A DNA stretch of 64,000 nucleotides from Eleusine coracana subsp. coracana (taxonomy: Eukaryota > Streptophyta > Magnoliopsida > Poales > Poaceae). Where the stretch lies: positions 12,368,501 through 12,432,500 of the forward strand of contig CM064417.1 in NCBI GenBank assembly GCA_032690845.1, written 5' to 3'. A model generated the notes under the pieces. The model had not been told where the DNA came from. It saw nothing but the letters and a program-made list of their open reading frames with translations, and did not search any database. Shown piece by piece: positions 34,000 through 45,949 of this stretch (within the stretch, counting starts at the first letter, position 1; each line of letters begins with the position of its first letter). A program made the translations under genes and the position numbers.

Positions 34000-34623
34000 T
34001 CAGTTGGGCAAGGCCTTCTCGCCCAGCTTGTAAGACACGTACGCGTCAATGCAGGCGTACTGGATCTGGGCGACGTCAAGATCATGCTTCTCCCAGTTGC
34101 TCATGGTGACATTGTAAGGCTTCTCCATGGTGAGGCCCAGCACCTCCCTCGCGAAGCCCTTGAGCCCGAGCCTCCTTCCGCCCATGCCTCGACCAAGATA
34201 CTCGTTGCAGAGGTCCTCCAGGTCCACGGGCGCCGCGCAGTGGAGCCCGTAGTCGTTGTCCAGCTTGGCAACGTCTTCTCCGACGCCGACGCCGACGAAG
34301 CGCACGTCGGGGTCGGCGAGGAAGCTCCTGAGCGACGCCGGGATGGTGGTGGCGTAGAAGAGCTGGAAGACGAGGCAGCGCGTGCCGGTGCAGAGCTGGA
34401 GGATGGCCACCTTGGAGGTGGTCCAACGGCTGCGGTTGGGCTTCCACTCGCAGTCCAGGCCCACGATGAGATCATCACCGAGCAGGGAGGAGGCGCGGAC
34501 GCTGCGGACCCACGCGTCAGCGGCCGCGGCGTCGCGGGTGACCGTGGTGTCGATCATGGCGGAGCCGAAGCGGACGGTGAGGTGAGTGGTTGGGCTAGTT
34601 GGGACGCCATAGAGCCTCGACAT
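34000..34623 (-). CDS. DEDDy 3'-5' exonuclease domain protein (Werner-type exonuclease family), 207 residues
   Basis: An intact single-exon gene. The domain spans nearly the whole protein. Exo I is GLDCEW, with D57 and E59; Exo II is GVGVGEDVAKL, with D117; Exo III is YACIDAY, with Y189 and D193. These are the four metal-binding acids and the tyrosine of the DEDDy group, which removes nucleotides from 3' ends. There is no helicase or HRDC region, so it is a stand-alone exonuclease, as in several plant proteins. The start follows a TATA box by about 70 bp. A related broken copy lies at 54179-54410. The GC-rich third positions fit a grass gene. The natural substrate is not shown by sequence. 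Confidence 0.88.
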   Translation of the reverse strand: MSRLYGVPTSPTTHLTVRFGSAMIDTTVTRDAAAADAWVRSVRASSLLGDDLIVGLDCEWKPNRSRWTTSKVAILQLCTGTRCLVFQLFYATTIPASLRSFLADPDVRFVGVGVGEDVAKLDNDYGLHCAAPVDLEDLCNEYLGRGMGGRRLGLKGFAREVLGLTMEKPYNVTMSNWEKHDLDVAQIQYACIDAYVSYKLGEKALPN

Positions 34624-34693
34624 GTTTGCTGCTGCTATGGGTGCTCTGTGCTCCCTGGTGAGTGCGAGGAACCAAAGCCACGCGAGGGTCTCG

Positions 34694-34701
34694 TATTTAT
34701 A
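34694..34701 (-). promoter_or_regulatory. TATA box of the exonuclease gene
   Basis: TATAAATA on the minus strand, 71 bases upstream of the ATG at 34623, a usual distance for a short plant 5' untranslated region. Confidence 0.65.
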
Positions 34702-34784
34702 CTAAAAAAAGGCTAGCTGCAGGCTCGGTCATGCATCAGCGTGAGTTGAACTGTTGGGGTGATTAAGGTTCTTCGCAACCAATA

Positions 34785-34850
34785 TTTTGAAATTCGGAGC
34801 GTCACAAAGCGTAATTCCGGTTCCCAAAGAGTCGTCGTTTGAGTTAATCC
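34785..34850. repeat. Segmental-duplication anchor A1
   Basis: TTTTGAAATTCGGAGCGTC … GAGTCGTCGTTTGAGTTA aligns with 55293-55365 in the same orientation. In both places it separates the exonuclease from the mariner-derived gene. Confidence 0.7.
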
Positions 34851-35539
34851 TACCTAGTGAAGCAAACGCTAAATTAAAATGGGGAATTGTGCTCGCTTTA
34901 CACCCAGCCTGTCGGTTGAGGTGGAAATGTTTGACCGAAATAGTTGTTGATACAGCAAAAAGAAATACTACTCCACATTGCGGTCAGTTGCTACTGAAAC
35001 GGTTTGCTTCTCAACCGTTGATTTTCCTAATAACCATGAATTTCCTATTGTTTTTATGCTACGTGTAAATAACTTTCAAGTTACTAGCAGCTTGTGTGCA
35101 TGGCCGTCTCCTAGACAGCAGACAAATTAGTGATATGCATGTCTTATGTATAATTAATTAATCGACAGATCTCACTTAAAACAGCAGCCCACCAACCTGA
35201 TTTCCATTATCTTCATATTGCATTATTTGCTTTTGTGTATATATAAGTTTATGTTCTCTCTACAGATGTAACAGATATAAACAATTGCAGCAATAAAAAA
35301 ATACCAGTTGCAGTAAATACTTGTGAATACAAACTAACATAAGTACCGATTACAACAAATGAATCATTGCACTATATTACATAACGAATTAACAATTGTA
35401 TAGTAATAGGCAAATGTATGTATGTACTTTAATAACTATAGATATCATTGTAACAAATAAGATAAATTCAAACAACATTCTGTTTGCCATCACCATATGC
35501 AAACAAATAAGATGACCTTATTATACAATATTTCAAAAT
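34851..35539. other. AT-rich sequence, no gene seen
   Basis: It corresponds in position to the first exons of the mariner-derived gene in copy B, but I cannot find those exons here. They appear lost or too diverged. Confidence 0.4.
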
Positions 35540-37465
35540 GTGATTTGTTAAAGTTTTTGTGTCAATTGTGTATGATACATGCCCATGAAAATGAGCACGC
35601 CCACCTCTCACTTTCAGATGTGTAAAAGCTTCACCTGAGCGAGGAATATAATTATGAGGCTCAATACACCAATGTTTTTGGTTGCAAAGTAGGCAAAATT
35701 TCATTCAAATATTTGTGCGTCCCTATGATTCATAGGAAACTCAGGAACAGCAAAGGGAATGATGTAATTGACAGGTTTCACAGGAAGCTCAATAAATGGA
35801 AGGGTAAACTCGTGTCTGGTGGTGGACAGTTAATACCTATCAATGTTGTCCTAAGTAACCTTTCAATATTTATGATGTTCTTTTTCAAAATCCCAGAAGA
35901 GGTGTTAAAGAAATTGGATACCATCCGATCCAAATTCTTTTAGGAGGGGCAAGGACATAAAAAACAAGTACCACCTTGCAAAATAGGAAATTCTATGTCA
36001 ATCCAAAGATCAAGGGGGATTTGGAATAACCGATTTACACACAAAAAACATTTACCTTCTAAGCGAGTGGTTGTACAAGATTCTTAATGATGATGGGATA
36101 TGGCAAAGATTGCTGAGAAACAAATACTTTTCGGACAAACCTCTAACCCAAGTTCAAAGGAAACTGAGCGATTCTCACTTTTGGGCGGGGTTTACTAAAA
36201 GTTAGAGATGAGTTCTTTAAATGGGGCTCTTTCCAAGTTGAAGATGGGAGCCAAATTAGATTTTAAAAAGATATTTGGATGGATAGTTCACTTCTGAGTG
36301 AAATCTATATAATGTGGCTAGATGGAAGAATGTTACTGTACAACAGGTCTTTCAATCATCTCCCTTTAATATCACCTTTAGGAGAACCATAACAGATATC
36401 AAGTTGGTGAAATGGAATAGCATGAAAGTGAGTAATATTCTACTCAATGAGGAATCTGATACTTTTAAATGGAACTTACATGAGAACAACACCTTCTCAG
36501 TTCATTCTAGATACAATGATATATGTTGCTCCAAAATAAATTCAAATTGAGACATCTTTGGAAAAATTAAGCTTCCTTTAAAAATTAAAATTTTCTTGTT
36601 GAACCTCTCTAGAGGAGTAACACTCATCAAAGATAATTTGGCAAAGAAAAAATGAAAAGGTTCACAAAAATATTGTTTCTACAATTCTAACGAATCCATA
36701 CAACACCTCTTCTTTTTAGTGTCATGTGACCCGCAAATGTTTGGCAGATTTTTACCATTTCTACTGGTTTACCTAAACTGTTTAATACTAATCATTGTAG
36801 GAGAATGGCTAAGCTCAAAAGGAGTGAAACAAAAGAGATTGATCATGGTTGGGGTGGCCTGAATGTTGTGGGCCATTTGGTTATGCAGGAAAGATATCTA
36901 CTTTAATAAAAAAAAATCAATGATCTCTTTAATGTAGGTGATCGTCAGAGCGACCTATTAGTTTTGTTTCTGGAGAATATTACAAAAGTAAGTGCACAGG
37001 GAGTCAATTGTGCAAACTTGTTATTTGTTAGAAGTGGTAGCTATGAGTGTTTTTGCTTCGAACGGATGATCAGTGCAATATAGGCTTTGTTTTTAACCTT
37101 GCTATCTTTTCTATGTTTAACGCCTGCATTCGCCAATGCTGAAATAATGGGTGGATTGTTAGCCTATGCAAAACCATGTTAAAGGCTGGAACCTTTTTTT
37201 TCATTATCTAAAAAAGAGCTTCACCCTCAGATAGAGGAGGTGCACCGTACCTGTAGGTGCCAGGGGTAAGATTTCTGCGAGCTGCACGTTATTCTTCTGT
37301 TACAGAACAGACACACAGTAAAAGATGATAATTTGTTTGTCATCTTGTTGCATTTTTTAATGTTTTAAATTGGACTTGTCTTTTGTAGGTTCGAACATGA
37401 GAAAGAAGAGACATAGGAGATACTACTCGGTTGACTTAAAATCCACCATTTAAAAGGTAATTCTT
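35540..37465 (+). pseudogene. Mariner-type DNA-binding gene, copy A, split by a LINE
   Basis: Exon 3 text (about 35560-35635, TGTGTCAATTGTGTATGATA…) matches copy B at 56080-56175. It is interrupted by a LINE with target duplication AGCTTCACC, and continues at 37217-37275 with the exon 3/intron boundary (GGGGTAAG). Exon 4 starts at about 37390 after TTTTGTAG with KKRHRRYYS and ends at a TAA soon after LKSTI. The rest of the helix-turn-helix region is missing. The gene cannot be functional. Confidence 0.72.
35636..37216 (+). mobile_element. 5'-truncated LINE (L1-type) inserted in exon 3 of mariner copy A
   Basis: The plus strand begins within the reverse transcriptase C-terminal part (VFGCKVGKF, then HRKLRNS and LIPINVVLSNLSIFMM, FKIPEEVLKKLDTIR). 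It continues with frame-broken text to a zf-RVT-like segment near 36660-36730 and a generic LINE 3' end with an A run (37207-37216). The direct repeat AGCTTCACC at 35627-35635 and 37217-37225 is its target duplication. Endonuclease and the first half of reverse transcriptase are absent. Confidence 0.8.
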
Positions 37466-38487
37466 ATGACTTATTTTTTCAACCACTTAAAATTCGCTTG
37501 GAACAAATCAAATACTCGGTTGACTTAAAATTCATCATATTATTATGACTTATTTTCTTTGTTTATTATATTTTATTAAATTAATCAAACGGACATGTCT
37601 AAGAGATAAGTAATTGAGCAAAGTTAATACTTTAACCACTAATACCTTTAAAAGTAAATTATTTAAAATGATACTAATAGGCACATCACTTTTATGTTGC
37701 CAATTTGAATGCTTTCTTTTAACAAAGTGAACTAACAAAGGTAATTCACACATTGATCAACAAATACAGTGGTAATCTGAAGTCAGGCTCAACAATGGTG
37801 GTCCTTGTTGACGATAGTGTGGCCTGCCGCTGGAGGCCCTTATTTGTCACCACCAAAGGTTCATCGTGAAGTAGTGTTTTTCATCGCACCCTTTCTGGGT
37901 CAGTTCACATGTAGTTGTTATAGATTTATTTAGTTGTCACCTGCTTCAGACCAATAAAGCGGATGGTAAGAACAAACAATGTAATGCAAAGTAAACACTT
38001 CAAGGTGACACATATATATTGAGTCAAGCATGTTTTTTAGGCACTGTTTGTCATTGCTGTGGGCTTTTAAAAATGCTTATTTATTTTATATTTTGATTGT
38101 TAATTTTATTTTAGAGTATCTTTTTTAGAATCCGTTAAGTAGAAATCACATTAAAATAAAAATATTCTTCTAATCAACCAGATTTCACACCACATTGCAG
38201 TACACAACAATTACAAATAGAGCCGTACATGTGGTGATAACATATTCTTGTTCTAACCTGTTGCAGACTTTACATGATTTCATAAAAAGGAATAGCCACA
38301 AACAATTACCTATATCACCCATATAGTATATAAACTGCAATTGGATAACTAACGACTGTAGTAATGTTTCTTCTTATAATCATATAAGTAAACGAAGCAA
38401 GTGGTGAGCAAACAGAAAATTAAGACAATTGTCTTCCCACTGGCTAAGTTCTTGCAGTTTCAATCGGCAAGATATATGATGTTATGA
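37466..38487. other. Duplicated 3' flank of mariner copy A and intergenic sequence
   Basis: Up to about 37760 this aligns with 56930-57125 (ATTATGACTTATTTTCTTTG block), marking the right end of the duplicated segment. From there to the CAX pseudogene no gene is seen. A short direct repeat, TACTCGGTTGACTTAAAAT, occurs at about 37419 and 37513. Confidence 0.5.
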
Positions 38488-39738
38488 TCAATGTGCTGGC
38501 AGGGCCCTTGCATGCGTCCTAAGCAAAACCATGGACAAATAATGCTTACTTGTGTCAGGATCAACATGGGCAAAGTACCTTGCAGCAACTATAAAGTAGC
38601 AAAAGATGAGCACAAGTCCTTTAAAGTAGTTTGACATGCCTTGCTGGAAACCATAGACCACAAAATGGGAATATTAGATAAAAATGACATTTAGAATAAT
38701 GCATGTAGTAACGTCATATTATAGGATGTTGGTTTGTTCTGTGAGCATACCTGTAGCATAAATGCAACAATTATAATTGTTATAAAGAGAGTCGCAGTCT
38801 CAAACAGTCCAAAATTCAAGTCCATTTGTTGCCCCATCATCCAGCCAATTACCACACAGAATGGAATCTACAAGTAATGTAAAACCTGGATATGTTTACT
38901 TGTAGTAAGTGACAGGAATTTAACATGATCATCCTAGTGACAGGAATTTAGTAAGCAAGAAGTCAATATTTTTATGTATAAACATCCTTATTACCACAAA
39001 CATGGAGATATGTGTTGAAGATCCTATTGCAATTCCCAACGTAATGTCCTGTCAGTAAAAATAGAGGCTAAAAATAAAGAAGAAACAAACTATTAAGTTG
39101 CAAAAAAGGATAATGAGAACAGCAATATTCACCAATTTATCTTTCATGGCAAACATAATGGTTCTTGCATGTTCAGCGGTGGGAAGCAAAATAACACTAA
39201 CAAAGGCTTCTGGCAAGCCTAGTGATTCATGCGGACCCTGTTACAGAAAATTGAGTAAGTGTGTGGTTCAAGAAAGATAAAATTAAAAACTATGTAGGTG
39301 TGAAAGTTAGGTATCATATTTGTCGTCATCAATCAGATTATAAATATGACAAAAACATAAAGAATCTAATGGTCAATAAATAAGTTCTTCAGTACCTCTA
39401 TAGCATCTATTAGATACCCTGAAAGCACAGAAATCCAAAAGGTCAATACAAAAATCCAACATATGGCCTCCCCTTGTGTTATCTCCTTCTCATCCTTAGC
39501 AAGGGCTTCTTCCTCCTCCTCCTGTTGTTACAATTCCAAATAGGAATTGGAGTGCTAATGATGATGCACAAATAATGTAAATATTCAATGATCACATTAT
39601 GCAAATTGAAGGGTTCATATAATTATAAATAGCACTTGTATTAGATCATAGTCCTGTAGGAGCTACATATATGGGTTGTATGATTACAATATAAAAAATC
39701 TTTAATTAGCCACCTTATAAGACACCAATATACCTTCA

Positions 39739-39752
39739 CCCCCCCCCCCCCC
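39739..39752. repeat. Poly(C) tract, 14 bases
   Basis: C14 on the plus strand, followed by CTCCTCCTCC, immediately left of a LINE fragment in the large CAX intron. Confidence 0.9.
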
Positions 39753-39778
39753 TCCTCCTCCAAACGCGACGTTCATAT

Positions 39779-40868
39779 ATGTTCTCTCGAGTTGCCAGAT
39801 GAAGTCATTAGATATATTGACAGAGCTCACAAAGGCTGCCTATGGATATGAAATAGTAAGAAAGCAATGGTACAAATTTAGTGGCCTGGGATCAAGTACA
39901 ACTACCCAAGGATATGGGAGGACTGGGTGTAATCAATCTCAGAATACAAAACACGACAATTCTAATGAAAGTTTTGGAAAACTTTTACACCAAAAGATAC
40001 TTACCTTGACTTCCTCTAATGTGAATAAGTATTATCAGAAGGACATGCCACACCATACAAAAGAAATGGGTCATTTTGGCGGAAAGGCATTCTAATACAA
40101 AATACTAAATTCAGAGAGGCATTGCAATGTGCACAGTTGGCATTCTAATACTACATGTTTCTGACATGATCTAATAAATGGAGAGTTATATTCTCAGGAA
40201 ATACCTGAGACTTTATTCTTTTGTCAAAGCAAAATCTGCTTCTATGGAAGAAATAATTAATGCAGAAAGCTTTGAACAACTACTCCACTTGCCACTGTCA
40301 CAACATGCTTATGTTGAACTACTAAGCATGCAGCAGGATATTGATGAAAAATGTTCAAATCAGGAGAACGCAGATGGATGGACATAAATATGGGGTTCAA
40401 TAGCATATATCTAATAAATACTACAAACACAACTTTATTAGAAATACCTGTCCAACACCTTTCCTATGAAATTGGAAAAGTAAGTGCATGCCAAAGATCA
40501 GAGTTTTTATTTGGCTGCTACTGAAAGACAGAGTAAATACAAGAAACATGCTAAGTGCTGGAATCTGGTTACAATTATGCCTTATGCACTGCTGGTATAG
40601 AAGAGACACTTTCACATCTAATTTTTGACTGCCGATTCAGCACCATTTGCTAGTTTAGCATTGGAATTATTTGGGATGAAGACCTTGAGCTATATGCAAA
40701 AATTTAACAAGCAAAACAAAGCTTTCAGTATTAATTCTTCATGGAAATTTTTCTCAGTGTCATGATGAACAATTTGGAAGCAGTGAATGCCAATATTTTT
40801 TTAGCAAATAGTCTAGCAATCTGGAAAAGAATGTTTAAAGAAGAAGTTATTCCGCATCTTTATTACAC
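39779..40868 (+). mobile_element. LINE 3'-part fragment
   Basis: The plus strand shows the end of reverse transcriptase (LPDEVIRYIDRAHKGCLW), an INLR-QNT block and ILMKVLENFYTKR. A zf-RVT region near 40480-40660 (FIWLLLKDRVNTRNMLSAG with a following C-C-H-C pattern) and C-terminal text around 40750-40860 follow. Frames shift at several points. It lies in the large CAX intron, directly before a second LINE. Confidence 0.75.
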
Positions 40869-40869
40869 G

Positions 40870-43800
40870 ATTAGTGAAATACGCCACCATCTCGTCGCCT
40901 TTGGGATGCCTGTGTGGTGAACTTACAGAGGAGCTGTTAGATGATCATGAGCCACTTGGTGGTGCTTTGGTTGACGTTCCGATTAAACAAGTCAAATTGA
41001 AGAAAATAACAGGAACGTCAAATAGGAAGCTTAAAGCAAAGAAAAAAAATATTTTTAACAAAAGGTGTCTTTTGGAATAGCCACAGGCTACGTGACCTAG
41101 CTAAGCATAGGTTTCTTTTTTATTCATCTAGAGAACATAATCTAGATTTTATTGTTATCCTTGAGAATGAAAAGACCTTTTTATCAATTGAGTGTATTGA
41201 AATGTTTTGTGCGGGTGCGGATTTCTTTGGCACTGGACGCCACCTAGAGGGGTATGGCAGGCAGAATTCTTGTAGGGGTAAATCTATCAAACTTTGTGGT
41301 TGATAGCACCAAAATAGGAAAATTATGTTATCAAGTTAGGCTAACAAATAGAGATAACGGGTTTAAGTGGGCACTGATGCCGATCTATGGATCAGCTCAG
41401 GACGAGTTCCTTACTGAGCTTGTTCGAGTATGTGGAGATGAAAGTAGATCTCTTTTGATTGGAGGGGATTTTAACATTATCCATAATCCTTTAGAAAAGA
41501 ATAATAATAGATTTCAGAGCCACTGGCCTAATATTTTTAATGCTATAATTGACTGATTATGTCTTAGAGAGTTAGATTTATCTGGGAGATAGTTCATTTT
41601 GGCCAATTACATAGAGGTTCCGACTTATGAGAAGCTAGAATGTATCTTAGTGACCATGGATTGGGAGTTAAAATTTCTGCTAGTTTCAGTTGAGGCCCTT
41701 ATTAGAGAAATTTCAGACCACATGTCTCTTTTAGGGAAAAGATAGACTGTTTATATTTGAGCTAGGTTAGTTTCTTAAGGAGAGCTTTTATGATCGGGTT
41801 GGAATTGTGTGGCAATCGGAAAATAGAGGGTCATTTCCAATCTTGAGATAGAAAATAAAATTAGAAGGGTTGAGAGGTATTTAAGTGGTTGGGCTAGATA
41901 TATGGGGGCTCAGAATAAATCTAGAAAGCTAAAGTTGTTAAATGACTTGGATATTTTAGATAGGAATGCTGAAAGTTCAGTGCTATCGCCAAATGAAATT
42001 GAGATTAGGTTGGTTCTTAAGAAGGAGATAAACGATGATGTGGGTCATTTTTTCCAAACTAGAAAGAGGTTTAAGCAAGCTGATCCACTATCTCCTAAGC
42101 TATGGATTTTCTCTCCATTATAATTCAGCGCGTGAAGGTTGGTGGTCAATTTAGAGTAGTCTCATATCTTGTTAATGATGATTTGTCAATTCTTTAATAT
42201 GTAAATGATACAATTTTACTGTTAGATTATACTCGGGATGAGTCTAGAAATCTCTTATTGTTGCTAAGTGCTTTCGAGCAACTTTTTGGTCTTAAAATTA
42301 ACTTCCACTTGCTATGGGAAAGATTTAGATTCTCAACAAGACTATATCCATATTTTGGGTGCGAGCTAGGGGCATTCCCATTTAAGTATATGGTTATTCC
42401 GATACACCATAGGAGGTTGGCCAATGTAGATTGGATACATATTGAAAAACACTTTTAGAAAAGACTAAGTTGTTGAAAATGTAAGATGCTATTGATTGGC
42501 AAGTGACTTACTCTTATCAACTTATTCTTATGTAGTCTTACTCTCTTCATGTTCTTCTCTTTTGAGGTGCCAAAAGGGGTATTGAGAAAACTGGATTATT
42601 TTAGATCTAGTTTTTTTTTTTGGCATAATGAGGGTCATAAGAAAAAATATCATTTAACTAAATAGAGCATTTTGTGTACTTCAAAAGATCAAGGGAAAAT
42701 GGGAATCATGAATTTAAAAACTCAAAATAAGTGCCTATTAAGTAAGTGGCTTTTTAGGATGTTTAATAGCGATGACATTTGAAAGAATATTTTGAGGTGC
42801 AAGTACTTGCATTCAAAAACTTTGATGCATGTAGAGCATGTGACCGAAGACTCTTATTTTTGGACGAGTATTTTATGAGTCAAAACGGAGTTCTTCTGAT
42901 TTGGGAGTCTTCATCTTGGTTATGGAGATTAAATCCAATTTTGGGATGACATTTGGTTGGGTAATGATAGCTTAATGGATCAAATCCCTATTTTTACAAT
43001 ATAGTTAGGAGGAAGAACGCAATTGTATCATCCGTCTTTTTAGTTAACTCTTTAATTATATCTTTTAAGAAAGGTCTTATGTGAGTCAAAATTTAGTGTC
43101 TTGGTACCAATTTGTTTTAGCGTCAAACGATTAACTTGTCAAACCACAATGACTTTTTATGGTGGTTTTTACGTTAATATGGTTTGTTCTCATTGAAAAA
43201 TATGGTTTGTTCTCATTGAAATCCATGTATAATGCCTTTTCAACAGCCTAGGCCTTGTCCTTCACTATGCATCTATTGGAAAATAAAGTCTTTCTATGGT
43301 ATTTATTTAAAGGCATCAGTCCGTCTAAAGATAACCTAGCTAGAAGAAATTGAAATGGGAGTACTAAATATTATTTTTACAATCTAAGTGAGAGTATCGA
43401 GCATTTATTTTTTTGTTATACTCTAGCTCATTTTGTATGGAGAGTTTTTTCTACTTTTAATATTGCTCCGCCTACTAACTTTCAGCACACGTTTTCTGAT
43501 TGGCTAGATGGCATGGATTGGAAGTTGAAAAAATCATTTGGAGTGTTGTGTCGAGTTCATGTTAGGCAATATGGCTATCTCGTAATGATGTGGTTTTTAT
43601 CAAAGCACACATACCTTCTTATCTACCCGGGTAATTTTTATAGAGACATGTTGGACTCAGTTTTGATTCCTACTTCAAAAGGAGGAGGGGCGCCCGTTGA
43701 TGAAGGTGGCATGCAGGAGCCTTGAGACTATAGCTATGGAGATCTTTGCAAGTAACATATGATACTTTTCTAAAAGAATAATATTCTAGTCACAAATCGA

Positions 43801-43935
43801 TGGATAGAAACTATTTGTTTGAGATACCTTAGTATCGTTGTTGTATTGTTATGATGGATATAATAACTTTGGGCTTCATGTATCGACCGATGAGGCCGGA
43901 ATATTGAGTTAATATATTCCTTTTTCTAAAAATTT
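40870..43935 (+). mobile_element. LINE with endonuclease and internally deleted reverse transcriptase
   Basis: It begins with an ORF1-like tail (40874-41080, basic KQVKLKKITG). The apurinic-type endonuclease domain follows at about 41090-41560 (GILVGVNL-like start, SLLIGGDFNIIHNPLEKNN). About 1 kb is then missing: the text jumps at about 42015 from the early linker to INDDVGHFFQTRKRFKQADPL and the last reverse transcriptase blocks (AFEQLFGLKINF, PIHHRRLANVDW). A zf-RVT region lies near 43380-43510. The 3' end has the GGCTTCATGTATCGACCGATGAGGCCGG tail usual in plant L1 elements. Stops are frequent. Confidence 0.8.
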
Positions 43936-43951
43936 ATCATTCAGTTATAGT

Positions 43952-44919
43952 TTGATTCTTTTTGAAATGTTTATTGCGTGCATATATATCATGTTGTTGT
44001 TATTGTTGTATCTTCTTTATCTTTATGACTTTGAAAGTTTGGCAAATAATGAACTTGGGAAGCATGAGTTTATTGTGGCAATGGTCAATTGGTATGAAGT
44101 ATTATATGCTATTAATTTAGTAAGCAAACACTTGCAAGCAAAAGATATGCTTATAGATGTTGCTATTGAGAAAGTGCAAGGGCTGATTTCATTCTTCAAA
44201 GGATACAGGGAATCTGGTTTTGTAGAGGCATTAAAAGTAGCCAACGAAATTGCACTTGAGATGGACATTGGTACATCATTTCGTAAGAAACGTGAAATTA
44301 CAAGAAAGAGACAGTTTGATGAGAACCCAGCTGACAAAGATGCTTCAACTCAGTCCGCAGAAGAATCATTTAGAATAAACTATTTTATATCTATTGTTGA
44401 TCAAGCTATTTCCTCACTTACAACAAGATTTGGACAGTATCAAAGTTATGAGAAGAATTTTGATTTCTTATTTACTTCCAACACATTACGGTTATTAGAT
44501 TATGAGAGTTTGAAATCTTCCTGTGTAGATCTTGAGGCTGCCCTTGCAAAAGATGAAAAATCTGATATTGATGCTACTAACTTGTATATGGAACTGAAAC
44601 TTTTACAAGATTTATTCCAGAGGAAAATATGGGGCTAGTTGAAATACTAGAGTTTTTGAGGGGGCATGATTATTTTCCCAATGCAAGTATCGCATATAGA
44701 GTTCTATTAACCATTCCTGTGACTGTTGCCTCAGCGGAACGAAGCTTTTCTACACTAAAGTTACTGAAGTCCTACTTGCGTTTTACAATGACATTAGAAA
44801 GGCTTAGTGATTTGGCCATGATAGCACTTGAGAGTGGACTGTTAGAGAAGATTGATTATAAGTTTATTATTGAAGATTTTATTTCAAGGACCACTACAAG
44901 AATGAAGTTGTTCAAGTAA
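43952..44919 (+). pseudogene. hAT transposase, C-terminal half (TTF/ZMYM type)
   Basis: Residues covered run from a middle block (VNWYEVLYAINLVSKHLQ, ESGFVEALKVANEIALEMD) to the hAT dimerisation region (ASIAYRVLLTIPVTVASAER, then SFSTLKLLKSYLR and ERLSDLAMIALE). The frame shifts at about 44630, where the first open stretch ends in KIWG and the second starts. The zinc-finger N-terminus and first catalytic acid region are missing. It lies in the large CAX intron, directly after the LINE. Confidence 0.85.
43982..44018 (+). repeat. Direct repeat left of the hAT fragment
   Basis: ATATATCATGTTGTTGTTA… recurs with one or two differences at 45105-45141, on the other side of the hAT fragment, 1.1 kb apart. 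It is too long for an 8-bp hAT target duplication. Confidence 0.75.
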
Positions 44920-45199
44920 ATATTATGCATATAAGATTAAATAGGTATGATTTTGATGTATTTTTTACCTTTGTAATACATTAAACAACATCTGTTATTT
45001 TACTATTATATTTTACTAGCCTAATAGAAGACCCACTTTAGAGTTTCGTACAGCCCCGGATTATGCCAGCCCGGTCCTGCTTTCCTGTTGTTACTAGTAC
45101 TTGAGTATATATCATGTTGTTATTATTGTTGTATCTTCTTTCACCCGCCGCTACCCATGAACCCAAAAACAAAAAAAAAAAGAGTCCGCCGGCCCGAAG

Positions 45200-45780
45200 A
45201 GCCCATGCCTAGATCCACGTGTCGGCCTGCCTAGATCCAGAGATGCCCATTTTGCGTGTTGGGAGCCGCCGCTGCTTGTTCGCTCGGGGAAGAAGGTGGC
45301 CACTGCCACTCGTGTTTGGCTCATCGGGAGAGGAGACGAGGGAGTTCAGATCCGGCCGCCCAGATCGCCGCCGCACCGCGAGGCGGAGGGGGACGGCCAG
45401 ATCCGACCGCACCGTCCACCGTAGCACCGTGAGGAGGAGGGGGGTGGCCAGATCCGATCGCCCCGCCGCCGCCTGCCGCCGGGGAGGGTCCCGTGCGCCA
45501 TCGGGGAGCCTGCGCGCTATCGGGGGGGCACGTGCACCGCCTGTCGCCGGGGAGCCCGCGCGCCGCCTGTCGCCAGGGAGCCCGCACGCTGTCCGGGGGC
45601 CACGCGCGTCGCCCGCCGCCGGGGAGCCCACGCGCAGCCGGGAGGCCAAGCGCGCCGCCTACCGCCGGGGACCCCGCGCGCAGCCGAGGGGCCACGCGCG
45701 CTGCCCGCCGCTGGGGAGCCCTTGCACCGCCGGGGAGCCTGCGCGAGGCCGGGCGCCGTCGGGGAGAGCACAGACGAGAC

Positions 45781-45821
<41 letters not shown>

Positions 45822-45870
45822 GGGTGGGGAAGGGGCAGTCGGTGGAGTGAAGGAGAGAGAGAAAGGTGAG
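45200..45870. other. GC-rich degenerate tandem repeat block with (GA)n microsatellite
   Basis: Units like CCGCCGGGGAGCCCGCGCG recur many times from about 45480 to 45760. Open frames occur on both strands and are Pro/Arg/Ala/Gly-rich, so they look compositional. A (GA) run covers about 45785-45819. The block is followed by CACTA-like subterminal repeats and may be cargo of that element or first-exon sequence of a captured gene. Confidence 0.6.
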
Positions 45871-45949
45871 GAGTTAGGTTTGAGGGTAGTATTTATTTCA
45901 TACAGGTAGGGTTTGGACTAAATAGGCCAGAAAAATGAAATGAGTGTTA

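Noticed and set aside
34084..34716. Plus-strand ORF of 210 codons opposite the exonuclease gene
   Set aside because: A shadow of the GC-rich exonuclease coding sequence. The minus strand has all DEDDy motifs.
45219..45869. 216-codon GC-rich ORF
   Set aside because: It consists of degenerate tandem repeats and ends in a (GA)n run. It is open in several frames and has no domain.
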